Below, piece by piece: positions 42,959 through 52,177 of a stretch of 64,000 bases of DNA (within the stretch, counting starts at the first letter, position 1; every line of letters starts with the position of its first letter). The notes beneath the pieces are model-generated. The model was not told the DNA's origin. It did no database searches and was given only the letters and a program-made list of their open reading frames with translations. The stretch is from Haloferax sp. Q22 (GTDB lineage: Archaea; Halobacteriota; Halobacteria; Halobacteriales; Haloferacaceae). The stretch lies in NCBI RefSeq assembly GCF_001482285.1, contig NZ_LOEP01000033.1, forward strand, positions 62,001 to 126,000, given 5' to 3'. The position numbers were made by a program, and so were the translations under genes.

Positions 42959-44001
42959 GCGAGTCCGAGGTTCGGCAGACCGAGGTTATCCCGCAGTGGA
43001 AGCGTGAAGAGGTCGACGAGCTCGTCGACTTCATCGAATCCTACGAATCCGTCGGCGTCGTCGGCGTCGCGGGCATCCCGAGCCGCCAGCTCCAGGCCAT
43101 GCGCCGCGAGCTTCACGGCTCGGCCGCGGTGCGCATGAGCCGTAACACGCTCGCGAACCGCGCGCTCGACGAAGTCGACGACGGCTTCGAGGAACTCAAG
43201 GAGTACATCGCCGGGCAGGTCGCCCTCATCGGCACGAACGACAACCCGTTCGCCCTGTACAAGGAGCTCGAGGCGTCGAAGACGCCCGCGCCCATCAACG
43301 CCGGTGAAGTCGCCCCGAACGACATCGTCATCCCCGAGGGTGACACCGGTGTCGACCCGGGTCCGTTCGTCGGCGAACTCCAGCAGGTCGGGGCGTCCGC
43401 CCGCATCATGGACGGCTCGATCAAGGTGACGGAAGACTCCAACGTCCTTTCCGCGGGCGAGGAAGTCTCCGAGGAACTCGCGAACGTCCTGGCGGAACTC
43501 GGCATCGAGCCCAAGGAGGTCGGTCTCGACCTCCGCGGCGTCTTCTCCGAAGGCGTCCTGTTCGAGCCCGACGAACTCGCCATCGACGTGGACGAGTACC
43601 GCGCCGACATCCAGTCGGCCGTCTCCGCCGCGACGAACCTGTCGGTCAACGCGGTCTACCCGACCGCCCAGACCGCGCCGACGCTCATCGCCAAGGCGAC
43701 GAGCGAGGCCAAGGCCGTCGGTCTGTTCGCCAACATCGAGAGCCCGGACTTCATGCCCGAGCTCATCTCGAAGGCGGACGCCCAGCTTCGGGCGCTCGCG
43801 GCGAACATCGACGACGAAGAGGCGCTTCCCGAGGAACTCCGCGGCGTGTCCGCGGCTGACACGGGTGCCGCCGAGGAAGAAGAATCGACTGACGAAGAAG
43901 CAGCGGACGCCGACGAGGCAGACGCCGACGCCGACGAAGACGCCGCCGAAGACGACGGCGACGACGAAGACGCTGGCGACGCCCTCGGCTCCCTGTTCTA
44001 A
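42955..44001 (+). CDS. rpl10: 50S ribosomal protein uL10 (P0)
   Basis: Stalk scaffold that binds L11/rRNA and several L12 dimers. The 348 residues begin [20 protein letters not shown] and include [19 protein letters not shown] and [14 protein letters not shown]. Alanine-rich helices for P1 binding follow, then an acidic tail of about 60 residues ending DALGSLF, similar to the L12 C-terminus. It overlaps rpl1 and lies 21 bp before rpl12. Confidence 0.97.
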   Translation: MSESEVRQTEVIPQWKREEVDELVDFIESYESVGVVGVAGIPSRQLQAMRRELHGSAAVRMSRNTLANRALDEVDDGFEELKEYIAGQVALIGTNDNPFALYKELEASKTPAPINAGEVAPNDIVIPEGDTGVDPGPFVGELQQVGASARIMDGSIKVTEDSNVLSAGEEVSEELANVLAELGIEPKEVGLDLRGVFSEGVLFEPDELAIDVDEYRADIQSAVSAATNLSVNAVYPTAQTAPTLIAKATSEAKAVGLFANIESPDFMPELISKADAQLRALAANIDDEEALPEELRGVSAADTGAAEEEESTDEEAADADEADADADEDAAEDDGDDEDAGDALGSLF

Positions 44002-44022
44002 CAACACACAAGGTACACAACA

Positions 44023-44361
44023 ATGGAATACGTCTACGCTGCGCTCATCCTGAACGAGTCGGACGAAGAGGTCAACGAAGAGAACATCACCGCGGTCCTC
44101 GAGGCCGCCGGTGTCGATGTCGAGGAGTCCCGTGTCAAGGCGCTCGTCGCCGCGCTCGAGGACGTCGACATCGAAGAGGCCATCGAGACGGCCGCCGCTG
44201 CCCCCGCGCCCGCCGCGGGCGGTTCCGCCGGTGGCGAGGTCGAGGCCGCTGACGACGACGACGAGGAAGACGCCGAAGAAGAGGCCGCTGACGAAGGCGG
44301 CGACGACGACGACGACGACGAAGAAGCCGACGGCGAGGGCCTCGGCGCGCTCTTCGGCTAA
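44023..44361 (+). CDS. rpl12: 50S ribosomal protein P1 (L12)
   Basis: Archaeal P1-type stalk protein of 112 residues that recruits translation factors. The N-terminal dimer domain reads [40 protein letters not shown]. It continues into an Ala/Gly hinge and a highly acidic tail ending EGLGALFG, the factor-binding motif. It is the last gene of the rpl1 operon. Confidence 0.97.
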   Translation: MEYVYAALILNESDEEVNEENITAVLEAAGVDVEESRVKALVAALEDVDIEEAIETAAAAPAPAAGGSAGGEVEAADDDDEEDAEEEAADEGGDDDDDDEEADGEGLGALFG

Positions 44362-44548
44362 CTCCCGCGAGACCCCGCCGCATCCGCGGCGACGCTCGCT
44401 TCGAAACTCCGATTTCTTTCGACGCAACTCACCAGCGGCGGCGTCGGTCGCACGCCCAACGACTCGGACGCGGGCCACGGCGCAGTCGGTGTCTGTGTCG
44501 GTGCCGAGCGCGTAGCTTCATACCGGAAGCCGTGGCCACTTCGGCGCG

Positions 44549-45832
44549 ATGTTCCTCACCGGCGGGGCAGTCGTCTCCCTGTTCGCTCAAGCGGCGGCAC
44601 TCGCGTCGCCCGTCACGGCGGATCCGACGACCGCCGCCCTCCTCGGTGTGGTCGTCGGCGTCTGCCTCGGGACCTGCTCGGGCCTCATTCCCGGTCTCCA
44701 CGCGAACGCATTCGCGCTGCTCCTCGCCGGCGTCGCGTCCGAGTTCCCCGGCCCGCCGGTCGCCGTCGCGGCCGCCGTCCTCGCCGCGTCGACCGTCCAC
44801 ACCTTCCTCGACGTGGTGCCGGCGCTGACGCTCGGCGTGCCCGACGCCGCGCTCGCGCCGGGGGCGTTGCCGGCGCACAAACTCGTTCTCGGCGGGCGGG
44901 GACGCGAGGCGCTCAGGCTATCGGCGCTCGGGAGCGGCGCGGCGCTCTGTCTGGCGGTGCCGGTCGCGGTCCCGCTCACGGCGGTGTTGGTCGAGGGCTA
45001 TCCCGTCGTCCGGAGTCACCTGTGGGTGGTGCTCGCCGCCGTCGCCGCCGCGCTCGTCTGGACCGAACCGAGCCGGCGGGCGAGGCTGGCGGCCTGCGTG
45101 ACTATCGCCGCCTCGACGGGGCTGGGTCTCGCGGTCCTCGACCGGCCGTTCGGGGGGCCGCTTCCGGTCGGTGGCGTGTTGGCCCCGCTCTTGGCTGGAC
45201 TGTTCGGCGTGCCGGTCCTCTTGGCGGCGCGACGTGGCGGGGGCGTTCCGCCGCAGGGTGATGCCGCGCTCGCGACGTCGCCGCGTTCGGTCGCGCGGAG
45301 CGTCGTGGCGGGTGCCGGCGGCGGGGCGTTCGTCGGCTACCTCCCGGGCGTTTCCGCCGGCGTCGCCGGAACGCTCGCGCTCGCGGCTCTCCCCAAAGCC
45401 GACCCAGACGAGTCGACCCGGGCCTACGTCACAGCGACGAGCGCCGCCACGACGGCGACGACGGTGTTCGCGCTGTTCGCGCTCGCCGGGTTGGGGGCGC
45501 CCAGAACAGGCGCGCTCGTCGCGCTCACCGAGGCGGAACTCCCGACCGGACTCGGTCTCGCGGTGCCGGTGACGGTCGCCTCGGGGCTCTGCGGGGCGGT
45601 GTTGGTGCCGGTCGTTGGCGACCGGGCGCTTGCGTTCGTCGGGAGGCTCGACCAGCGCCGACTCGTCACCGCCGTCTGCGCCCTCCTCGTCGTTCTTTCG
45701 TGGGCGTTCGCGGGAGTCGGCGGCGTCGCCGTCCTCGTCGCCGCCGGGGCCGTCGGTCACCTCCCCATCCGGTTCGGGTGTCGGCGGGTCCACCTGATGT
45801 GTGTCCTCATGGGGCCGCTGGCGCTCGGGTGA
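44549..45832 (+). CDS. TctA-like membrane permease (COG1784 type)
   Basis: A 427-residue, almost wholly hydrophobic protein with about ten membrane helices. The segments [20 protein letters not shown] and, in the second half, [20 protein letters not shown] are matched glycine-proline repeats. This is the signature of the TctA/DUF112 permease fold with an internal duplication. It resembles archaeal relatives of tripartite tricarboxylate transporter large subunits; no binding protein or small subunit is adjacent. Substrate unknown. Confidence 0.85.
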   Translation: MFLTGGAVVSLFAQAAALASPVTADPTTAALLGVVVGVCLGTCSGLIPGLHANAFALLLAGVASEFPGPPVAVAAAVLAASTVHTFLDVVPALTLGVPDAALAPGALPAHKLVLGGRGREALRLSALGSGAALCLAVPVAVPLTAVLVEGYPVVRSHLWVVLAAVAAALVWTEPSRRARLAACVTIAASTGLGLAVLDRPFGGPLPVGGVLAPLLAGLFGVPVLLAARRGGGVPPQGDAALATSPRSVARSVVAGAGGGAFVGYLPGVSAGVAGTLALAALPKADPDESTRAYVTATSAATTATTVFALFALAGLGAPRTGALVALTEAELPTGLGLAVPVTVASGLCGAVLVPVVGDRALAFVGRLDQRRLVTAVCALLVVLSWAFAGVGGVAVLVAAGAVGHLPIRFGCRRVHLMCVLMGPLALG

Positions 45833-45885
45833 GTCGTGTCCACGCGGGCCACGGGTTTCCCCCAGCAGAACCCGGAAAGACAACG

Positions 45886-45897
45886 GTTAAAAGTCGC
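45886..45897 (+). promoter_or_regulatory. Promoter block of the zinc-finger/aEF1B unit
   Basis: GTTAAAAGTCGC, identical in sequence and in distance to the start codon (30 bases) to the block upstream of rpl11 at 41505-41516. Confidence 0.65.
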
Positions 45898-45915
45898 GCG
45901 CCGGTTTATGAGCGT

Positions 45916-46095
45916 ATGAGCGAGTCCGAACAGCGACACGCGCACCAGTGTGTGTCCTGTGGCATCAACATCGCCGGCATGAGCGCGGCGACGTTCAAGT
46001 GCCCCGACTGTGGCCAGGAGATTTCGCGTTGTTCCAAGTGCCGCAAGCAGAGCAACCTCTACGAGTGTCCCGACTGCGGATTCATGGGTCCATAA
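45916..46095 (+). CDS. Small zinc-finger protein (HVO_2753-like, 59 residues)
   Basis: A 59-residue protein with four CxxC-type pairs: CVSC, CPDC, CSKC and CPDC, forming two zinc-binding sites. Length and motifs match what I recall of H. volcanii HVO_2753, a studied zinc-finger micro-protein. Its cellular job is not settled to my knowledge. It ends two bases before aEF1B and is almost certainly co-transcribed with it, which points to translation. Its promoter shares 12 bases with rpl11. Confidence 0.93.
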   Translation: MSESEQRHAHQCVSCGINIAGMSAATFKCPDCGQEISRCSKCRKQSNLYECPDCGFMGP

Positions 46096-46097
46096 TC

Positions 46098-46364
46098 ATG
46101 GGAAAAGTAGCTGCTAAAATCAAGGTCATGCCGAACAGCCCCGAGCTCGACCTCGACAACCTCGAGGACGCGCTCGAAGACTCCCTTCCCGAGGGTGCGA
46201 AAATCAAGGGCTTCGAACGCGACGACGTCGCGTTCGGTCTCGTCGCCCTCCTGCCGACGGTCATCGTCCCCGACGACGCCGGTGGCACTGAGGCCGTCGA
46301 AGAGGCGTTCATCGAAGTCGAAGGCGTCGAGAGCGTCTCCGTCGAGAACGTCGGCCGTATCTGA
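46098..46364 (+). CDS. ef1b: Translation elongation factor aEF1B
   Basis: The nucleotide-exchange factor that recharges aEF1A with GTP. The 88-residue archaeal form reads [40 protein letters not shown] and [15 protein letters not shown]. The start follows the zinc-finger stop by two bases. Confidence 0.95.
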   Translation: MGKVAAKIKVMPNSPELDLDNLEDALEDSLPEGAKIKGFERDDVAFGLVALLPTVIVPDDAGGTEAVEEAFIEVEGVESVSVENVGRI

Positions 46365-46378
46365 ACTGACGACCGACC

Positions 46379-46383
46379 TTTTT
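46379..46383 (+). terminator. T-run after aEF1B
   Basis: A run of five T (with CC before and CG after) 15 bases after the aEF1B stop, in a short convergent gap. It is a plausible archaeal terminator. Confidence 0.35.
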
Positions 46384-46421
46384 CGAAGTCCCGTCCCCGG
46401 AGCGACCGCGTTCGTCCGCCG

Positions 46422-46679
46422 TCAGCGGTGCTCCATGAAGTAGACGCCGAGGACGACGCCGAACGTGAGCCCGAGCATCACGCCGATGGCCAGGGAGTCG
46501 CCGATAACGCCCGCGACGCCGCCGAGGAGGAAGCCGATGGCCAGCCCGATACCGAACTGCTCGGCGCTGTGGCTCGACCCCTCGTGGTCGTCGGAATCGA
46601 CCATCACGCGGTCTGTGGGTTCGGTGTAGCTCTGTCGCTGTACGGACTCCGCGCTCAGGGTGACTGACTCCTGGGACAT
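46422..46679 (-). CDS. Small membrane protein with glycine-rich helices
   Basis: An 85-residue protein. The first 38 residues are polar and acidic; two glycine-rich hydrophobic helices follow (FGIGLAIGFLLGGVAGVIG and LAIGVMLGLTFGVVLGVYF), ending MEHR. I do not recognise the family. The upstream region on the minus strand is AT-rich (46690-46710), compatible with its own promoter. Confidence 0.75.
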   Translation of the reverse strand: MSQESVTLSAESVQRQSYTEPTDRVMVDSDDHEGSSHSAEQFGIGLAIGFLLGGVAGVIGDSLAIGVMLGLTFGVVLGVYFMEHR

Positions 46680-46798
46680 ACATCATTATTCATCGTGCTA
46701 TTCAATAACCCTTACCCGCGTTCTCAACCTTCGGCAACGGCTGGTACGGAAAGAGGTGCGAGGGCGCGTAAGGACGAGCCGACGCGGACTTAGACGCC

Positions 46799-47959
46799 TC
46801 AGAACGCCGCGTCGAACGCCCGCTGGAGGTCCGCCTTCATGTCGTCGATGTGCTCGATGCCGACGGAGACGCGGACCAGACCGTCGGTGAGTCCCGCTTC
46901 GAGCCGTTCTTCGCGGGGGATGGCCGCGTGGGTCATCGCCGCGGGCTGTTCGATGAGGCTCTCGACGCCGCCGAGGCTCTCGGCGAGCGTGAACACCTCG
47001 GTCTCCTCGACGACGGTCGAGGCCTGTTCGAGCGAGCCGTCGAGTTCGAACGAGAGCATCCCGCCGAAGTCGTCCATCTGTTCGGCCGCGAGGTCGTGTT
47101 GCGGGTGAGAGTCGAGGCCGGGGTAGAACACCTCGGAGACCGCCTCGTGGCCGTCGAGCCACGCAGCGAGCTCGCGGGCGTTGTCGCAGTGGCGGTCCAT
47201 CCGGACCGGGAGCGTCTTCGTCCCGCGGAGGACGAGGAAGCAGTCGAACGGCGAGGGCGTCGCGCCGACGGAGTTCTGGTAGAACGCGATCTCCTCATCG
47301 AGGTCCGCGTCGTCGGTGACGAGCGCGCCGCCGACGACGTCGGAGTGGCCGCCGAGGTACTTCGTCAGCGAGTGCGAGACGATGTCCGCGCCGTGGTCGA
47401 GGGGACGCTGGAGGTACGGCGTGGCGAAGGTGTTGTCGACGGCGCAGAGCGCGTCCACCTCGTGGGCGATGTCGGCGAGCGCGCCGATGTCGTTGACGCG
47501 CATGAGGGGGTTCGTCGGCGTCTCGACCCACACGAGTTCGGTGCCGTCGCGGACGGCGTCGCGGACGGCGTCGTGGTCGGTGGTGTCGACGAAGTCGAAC
47601 TCGAGGTCGTACTTCTCGTACACCTGGGTGAATATGCGGTGGGTGCCGCCGTACACGTCGTTGCCGGCGACGACGTGGTCGCCCGCTTCGAGGAGGTTGA
47701 GCACGGTGTTTATCGAACCCATCCCCGAGGCAAAGGCGCGGCCGTGCGAGCCGTTTTCGAGCGCCGCGAGGTTCGATTCGAGGTCGGTTCGGGTCGGGTT
47801 CCCCGTGCGGGAGTACTCGTAGCCGCGGTGGTCACCCGGCCCGTCTTGGGCGTACGTCGAGTTCGCGTAGATGGGCGTCATGAGCGCCCCCGTCTCCTCA
47901 TCGGGCTCCTGTCCCGCGTGGATGGCGCGCGTCTCGATGCGTCGCTCGTCTTCGGACAT
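46799..47959 (-). CDS. Cystathionine gamma-synthase/lyase family enzyme
   Basis: A PLP-dependent Cys/Met metabolism enzyme of 386 residues. It contains [68 protein letters not shown] and the lysine segment [18 protein letters not shown], where Lys forms the Schiff base. Sequence alone cannot separate gamma-synthase from gamma-lyase or sulfhydrylase activity. A TTAACC-type box about 27 bases before the start suggests a leaderless mRNA. It is divergent from rpl21e. Confidence 0.92.
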   Translation of the reverse strand: MSEDERRIETRAIHAGQEPDEETGALMTPIYANSTYAQDGPGDHRGYEYSRTGNPTRTDLESNLAALENGSHGRAFASGMGSINTVLNLLEAGDHVVAGNDVYGGTHRIFTQVYEKYDLEFDFVDTTDHDAVRDAVRDGTELVWVETPTNPLMRVNDIGALADIAHEVDALCAVDNTFATPYLQRPLDHGADIVSHSLTKYLGGHSDVVGGALVTDDADLDEEIAFYQNSVGATPSPFDCFLVLRGTKTLPVRMDRHCDNARELAAWLDGHEAVSEVFYPGLDSHPQHDLAAEQMDDFGGMLSFELDGSLEQASTVVEETEVFTLAESLGGVESLIEQPAAMTHAAIPREERLEAGLTDGLVRVSVGIEHIDDMKADLQRAFDAAF

Positions 47960-48082
47960 ACGAGAAGCGCCGCGCCGACTCGGGTTAAGTCCGTCCCTCC
48001 CGCGCGACCACGCGGGAGACACACACGCGCGGTTCGTAACGTGCAATTTATAATGGCGACGCAAGTATTCGTTCTCACGACT

Positions 48083-48373
48083 ATGCCGAGCTCCAACGGT
48101 CCAATGAAGGGGACGCGAGGAAAGCTCTCGAACAAGCCGCGCGAGCGCGGCACTTCGCCGCCGCAGCGCGCTATCGCGGAATTCGAGGAGGGCCAGAAGG
48201 TCCACCTCAACATCGACCCGAGCGTTCGCGAGGGTCGCTTCCACCCGCGCTTCAACGGTCTCACCGGCGAGGTCCTCGGGAAGCAGGGCCGCGCGTTCAA
48301 GGTGCAGATCAACGACGGCGGCAAAGAAAAGACGGTCATCGTCCGACCCGCTCACCTGCGCGCCCAGCAGTAA
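48083..48373 (+). CDS. rpl21e: 50S ribosomal protein eL21
   Basis: A 96-residue archaeal/eukaryotic ribosomal protein, [20 protein letters not shown], with [28 protein letters not shown] box at 48047-48053 implies a very short leader. It is followed 3 bases later by rpo4, the usual archaeal pairing. Confidence 0.96.
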   Translation: MPSSNGPMKGTRGKLSNKPRERGTSPPQRAIAEFEEGQKVHLNIDPSVREGRFHPRFNGLTGEVLGKQGRAFKVQINDGGKEKTVIVRPAHLRAQQ

Positions 48374-48376
48374 GCG

Positions 48377-48733
48377 ATGACCATCTTCAAAGAAAAGCTC
48401 GACGAGGAGTATCTGACGACCTCCGAGGTCAAGGAACTGCTCGCCGAGGTTGAGGCGGAACGCGCCGCCGACGAAGAGCGCGAGATGCGCTACGAACTGG
48501 CCCGTGCGATAGAACACGTCAACCGGTTCGCCCACCTCGACCCCGAGGAATCTCGCGAACTCGTCGAGGAGCTCGCCGAGCTCGAGAAGGTCGACGGTCC
48601 GACCGCCATCAAAATCGCGGACCTCCTCCCGCAGTCGCGCGACGAACTCCGCGCGGTGTTCGCCCAGCAGCGCTACGCGCTCTCGGGCGACGAACTCGAC
48701 GAAATCCTCAACGTCGTCGCGAAGTACGTCTGA
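48377..48733 (+). CDS. rpo4: RNA polymerase subunit Rpo4 (RpoF)
   Basis: An Rpb4-family stalk subunit that pairs with Rpo7 to bind nascent RNA. The 118 residues are MTIFKEKLDEEYLTTSEVKE, RYELARAIEHVNRFAHLDPE and the HRDC-like DGPTAIKIADLLPQSRDELR. Its position after rpl21e and before DUF655 and ksgA is a conserved archaeal order. Confidence 0.94.
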   Translation: MTIFKEKLDEEYLTTSEVKELLAEVEAERAADEEREMRYELARAIEHVNRFAHLDPEESRELVEELAELEKVDGPTAIKIADLLPQSRDELRAVFAQQRYALSGDELDEILNVVAKYV

Positions 48734-48754
48734 CCGCGTGACAGCGCGGCCAAC

Positions 48755-48764
48755 TATTTAAATA
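48755..48764 (+). promoter_or_regulatory. TATA box of the DUF655 gene
   Basis: TATTTAAATA, a near-consensus element, centred 27 bases before ATG 48787, giving a leaderless message. Confidence 0.7.
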
Positions 48765-48786
48765 TCGGCTCGCCGTAACTACTGAC

Positions 48787-49380
48787 ATGACACGTACGGA
48801 GAGCGGTGACGCCGACGCCACGACCGAGTACGTCGTCGTACTCGACGTACTCCGCCACGGGCGTCAAGGAGACGACCGACGGCGCTTCGACGCGGCACCC
48901 ATCGCGTACGCGCTCGGAGAGTCCGACTTCCGTCTCCTCGAGTTGACCCTCGTCGAAGACGCCGACGTGAGCATCGGCGACCGGCTCGTCGTCTCGCCGG
49001 TCGCCGACCGCGAGCTGATTCAGTCCGTCGAAGAACTCTCGTACGGCGACCTCTCGAACACGGCGACGGCCGAAGTCGACTACGTCGTCGAGGACATCGT
49101 CGAGGCCAACGAACGGCGGTTCGTGGACTTCTACAACGACGCACAGCCCATCACGCTGCGGCTCCACCAACTCAACTTGCTGCCCGGCATCGGGAAGAAG
49201 CTCCGCGACAAGATTCTCGAATCGCGCAAGCGACAGGGGCCGTTCGAGTCGTTCGAGGACCTCGAAGAGCGCGTCTCCGGGCTCCACCGCCCGAAGGAGG
49301 TCATCGTCGAGCGCATCCTCGACGAACTCCGCGACAACGACGTGAAGTACAAGACGTTCGTCGGTCGCGACGGGCGGTAG
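48787..49380 (+). CDS. DUF655 family RNA-binding protein
   Basis: A 197-residue conserved archaeal protein. The N-terminal part (YVVVLDVLRHGRQGDDRRRF) looks like an OB-type domain. The C-terminal half has a helix-hairpin-helix, LNLLPGIGKKLRDKILESRK. The usual placement between Rpo4 and KsgA, also seen here, suggests a role in rRNA maturation, but biochemical function is unknown. Confidence 0.9.
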   Translation: MTRTESGDADATTEYVVVLDVLRHGRQGDDRRRFDAAPIAYALGESDFRLLELTLVEDADVSIGDRLVVSPVADRELIQSVEELSYGDLSNTATAEVDYVVEDIVEANERRFVDFYNDAQPITLRLHQLNLLPGIGKKLRDKILESRKRQGPFESFEDLEERVSGLHRPKEVIVERILDELRDNDVKYKTFVGRDGR

Positions 49381-49422
49381 CGGAACGGGACTTTTACCCG
49401 CTCCCGCGCGATACCTCTCCCA

Positions 49423-50286
49423 ATGACGAGCGACGGCAGCGAACAGGTCCGCGGGGCCGGCGCGCGCGACCCGGACGCCCTCATCCGACGGGCGGGCGCT
49501 CGCGGGAACCCGGACCACGACCAGCATTTCCTCGTCGACGACCGCGTCGTCGACCGAATCCCGACGTATCTCCCCGAGGACGCGGACCGCTCGCACGTCC
49601 TCGAAATCGGCGGCGGGCCGGGCGTCCTCACGGACCGACTGCTCGGCGTCGCCGACCGCGTGACCGTCGTCGAACAGGACCGAACGTTCGCCGAGCACCT
49701 GCGCCGCGAGTTCGCCGAGGAGGTCGAATCGGGGCGGCTCACCGTCGTCGAGGGCGACGCGCTCGACGTCGACCTGCCCGAGTTCACCGCCTGCGTCTCG
49801 AACCTCCCGTACGGCATCTCCTCGGAGATTTCGTTCCGCCTGCTCCCCCGCGGGAAGCCGCTCGTGTTGATGTTCCAAAAGGAGTTCGGCGAGCGGATGG
49901 CCGCCGAGGCGGGAACCTCGGAGTACGGCCGCCTCTCGGTGAGCACCCAGCACTACGGCGACGTCGAGGTCTGCGAGCACGTCCCCCGGGAGGCGTTCGA
50001 CCCCAAGCCCGCGGTCCAGAGCGTTATCGTCCGTATCACGCCGCGCGACCCGGAGTACGAGGTCGAAGACGAAGCGTTCTTCCTCGACTTCGTGAAGGCG
50101 CTTTTCACCCAGCGACGGAAGACTATCAGAAACGGCATCCGCAACACGGCGCACATCTCCGGACTGTCGGACCCCGAAGCGGTCGTCGAGGCCGCGGACG
50201 AGGACGTACTGCGCAAGCGCGCCGGCAACATGGCTCCCGCGGAGTTCGCCGAACTCGCGGAACTCGCCGCGTCAGTCGGCTTATAA
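49423..50286 (+). CDS. rsmA: rRNA adenine dimethyltransferase KsgA/RsmA
   Basis: Dimethylates the two adjacent adenines near the 3' end of 16S rRNA, a late 30S assembly step. The 287 residues contain DQHFLVDDRVVDRI, the SAM motif VLEIGGGPGVLTDRLL, VVEQDRTFAEHL, VEGDALDVDLP and catalytic NLPYGISSEI. It lies after DUF655 and is followed 3 bases later by the mscS gene. Confidence 0.95.
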   Translation: MTSDGSEQVRGAGARDPDALIRRAGARGNPDHDQHFLVDDRVVDRIPTYLPEDADRSHVLEIGGGPGVLTDRLLGVADRVTVVEQDRTFAEHLRREFAEEVESGRLTVVEGDALDVDLPEFTACVSNLPYGISSEISFRLLPRGKPLVLMFQKEFGERMAAEAGTSEYGRLSVSTQHYGDVEVCEHVPREAFDPKPAVQSVIVRITPRDPEYEVEDEAFFLDFVKALFTQRRKTIRNGIRNTAHISGLSDPEAVVEAADEDVLRKRAGNMAPAEFAELAELAASVGL

Positions 50287-50289
50287 CCC

Positions 50290-51525
50290 ATGACGCTCCC
50301 CGCACTCGCCGCCGTTCTCCTCCGCCTCGCCTCGACGGGAACCCTCCTCCAGAGCGGTACGGTCCTCGACACCGCGTCGTTGTTCCCGACGTTCGAACTC
50401 CGCGTCGCCGCGAGCGTCCTCGTGACCGTCGCCGTCGTCGCCGTCTGGCGACTCGGCGCTCGGCTCCACGACAAGGAGGTAGACTTCGTTTCGATGCCGG
50501 TGTGGCACCTCTCGGTGACAGTCCTCCGACTCGTCGTCGTCGGCGGCGGCGGGGCGTTCGTCTTCACGGTCTGGTCGCTGTCGGGCGACATCGGCACGAT
50601 TTCGGCACAGTACGATCTCAACAGACAGACGTTCGTCCGCATCGTCCTCTCGCTGGCGTTCGTCGTCGGCGCGTACGTCCTCACGACCGTCCTCGGCCGG
50701 TTCATCGGCGAGATTGCGAGCACGCGCCCGGAGATTTCGGACCACCAGCGCGAAATCATCTACCGCATCGCGCAGGTGACGACCTATCTGGCGACCCTCG
50801 CGGTCATCCTTGGTATCTGGCGGGCCGACCTCGGCGGCTTCCTCGTCGGCGCTGGTTTCCTCGGTATCGTGGTCGGTATGGCCGCGAGACAGACCCTCGG
50901 CGCGCTCATCGCGGGCTTCGTCATCATGTTCTCTCGGCCGTTCGAAATCGGCGACTGGGTCGAGGTCGGCGACCACGAGGGTATCGTCACCGAAATCACG
51001 GTCGTGAACACGCGCATCCAGACGTTCGACGGCGAGTTCGTGATGATTCCGAACGACGTGGTGAGTTCGGAGAGCCTCGTCAACCGCAGTCGCAAGGGTC
51101 GACTCCGCCTTGATGTCGAGGTCGGCGTCGATTACGAGACCGACCTCGATCGCGCCGCCGACGTGGCGCAGTCAGCGGTCGAAGACCTCGACGAGGTGCT
51201 GTCGGTGCCGAAGCCGCAGGTCGTCGCCAAGCAGTTCGGCGACTCGGCGGTCGTCCTCGGGGTGCGTCCGTGGATAGACCGTCCGAGCGCCCGCCGGTGG
51301 TGGCGCGCGCGGACCGCGACCATCTCGGCCGTCAGCGAGGCCTTCGCCGAGGAGGACATCACCATCCCGTTCCCGCAGCGCGAACTGTCCGAACGGAACC
51401 CCTCGCGACCGGTTCCGCTCACCGACCAGCAACCCGAAGCGAGCCCCGAAGCCGACGGCGGCGTCGAGGACGGTGAAGGCGGCGACGGCGACGCCTCGGC
51501 CGGCTCCAAGGGGGCGGACGAATGA
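50290..51525 (+). CDS. mscS: MscS-family mechanosensitive channel
   Basis: A 411-residue membrane channel that releases solutes under osmotic downshock. About four membrane helices precede the pore-lining helix FLVGAGFLGIVVGMAARQTL, GALIAGFVIMFSRPFEIGDW, and the cytoplasmic beta domain VVNTRIQTFDGEFVMIPND. A disordered acidic tail of about 40 residues ends the protein. ATG 50290 lies right after the KsgA stop, and the end overlaps the HemK2-type gene by ATGA, so these are co-transcribed. Confidence 0.93.
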   Translation: MTLPALAAVLLRLASTGTLLQSGTVLDTASLFPTFELRVAASVLVTVAVVAVWRLGARLHDKEVDFVSMPVWHLSVTVLRLVVVGGGGAFVFTVWSLSGDIGTISAQYDLNRQTFVRIVLSLAFVVGAYVLTTVLGRFIGEIASTRPEISDHQREIIYRIAQVTTYLATLAVILGIWRADLGGFLVGAGFLGIVVGMAARQTLGALIAGFVIMFSRPFEIGDWVEVGDHEGIVTEITVVNTRIQTFDGEFVMIPNDVVSSESLVNRSRKGRLRLDVEVGVDYETDLDRAADVAQSAVEDLDEVLSVPKPQVVAKQFGDSAVVLGVRPWIDRPSARRWWRARTATISAVSEAFAEEDITIPFPQRELSERNPSRPVPLTDQQPEASPEADGGVEDGEGGDGDASAGSKGADE

Positions 51526-52118
51526 CCGACCTCGCCGAGCGCCGCGGGATGAACACCTCGGTCTACCAGCCCGCGGAGGACTCCGGACTGCTCGCGCAGG
51601 CCGCGGTCGGGCGCGTCTCGGGGCGCGTCCTCGAAGTCGGCACCGGCTCGGGCTGGGTCGCGGAGCAGCTCGCGACGAAGACCGACGCCGACGTGGTCGC
51701 GAGCGACCTCAACCCACACGCCTGTCGGCAGGCGGCCGAGCGCGCCGCCGCCCTCCGGGCCGACGGCCACCGCGGCTTCGAGGTCGTTCGCGGGAGCCTC
51801 GTCGAACCGTTTCGCGACGACGCCTTCGACGCGGTGGCGTTCAACCCGCCGTACCTCCCCGAGGACCTCGAAGCCGCGCGCGACGACTGGATGGAGGTCG
51901 CGCTCACCGGCGGCGAGGACGGCCGCGAAATCATCGACCCCTTCCTCGACACGGTCGGGCGCGTCCTCAAGCCGGGTGGCACCGTCTTCCTCCTCGTGAG
52001 TAGCTTCACCGGCTACGACGAGGTGCTTGCCCGCGCCGAGGCGAACGGCTTCGGCCACGAGGTCGTCGTCCAGGAGTCGTACCCCTACGAGACGCTCACG
52101 GTGCTCGCGTTGGAATAA
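51522..52118 (+). CDS. HemK2/Mtq2-type protein methyltransferase
   Basis: A 198-residue SAM-dependent methyltransferase. The SAM motif is VLEVGTGSGWVAEQLATK, and the catalytic tetrapeptide NPPY in VAFNPPYLPEDLEA. The archaeal/eukaryotic HemK2 group methylates the glutamine of the GGQ motif in release factor 1, which fits length and motif. It overlaps the end of the mscS gene. Confidence 0.9.
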   Translation: MTDLAERRGMNTSVYQPAEDSGLLAQAAVGRVSGRVLEVGTGSGWVAEQLATKTDADVVASDLNPHACRQAAERAAALRADGHRGFEVVRGSLVEPFRDDAFDAVAFNPPYLPEDLEAARDDWMEVALTGGEDGREIIDPFLDTVGRVLKPGGTVFLLVSSFTGYDEVLARAEANGFGHEVVVQESYPYETLTVLALE

Positions 52119-52177
52119 CCAATGCGCATATGTTGATACAGGAAATATTATACACCGTCATTTCTTAGCGAGAGGTG

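Noticed and set aside
42913-44478. A 521-codon minus-strand frame opposite rpl10 and rpl12
   Set aside because: Antisense to ribosomal proteins; low-complexity Val/Gly/Asp composition.
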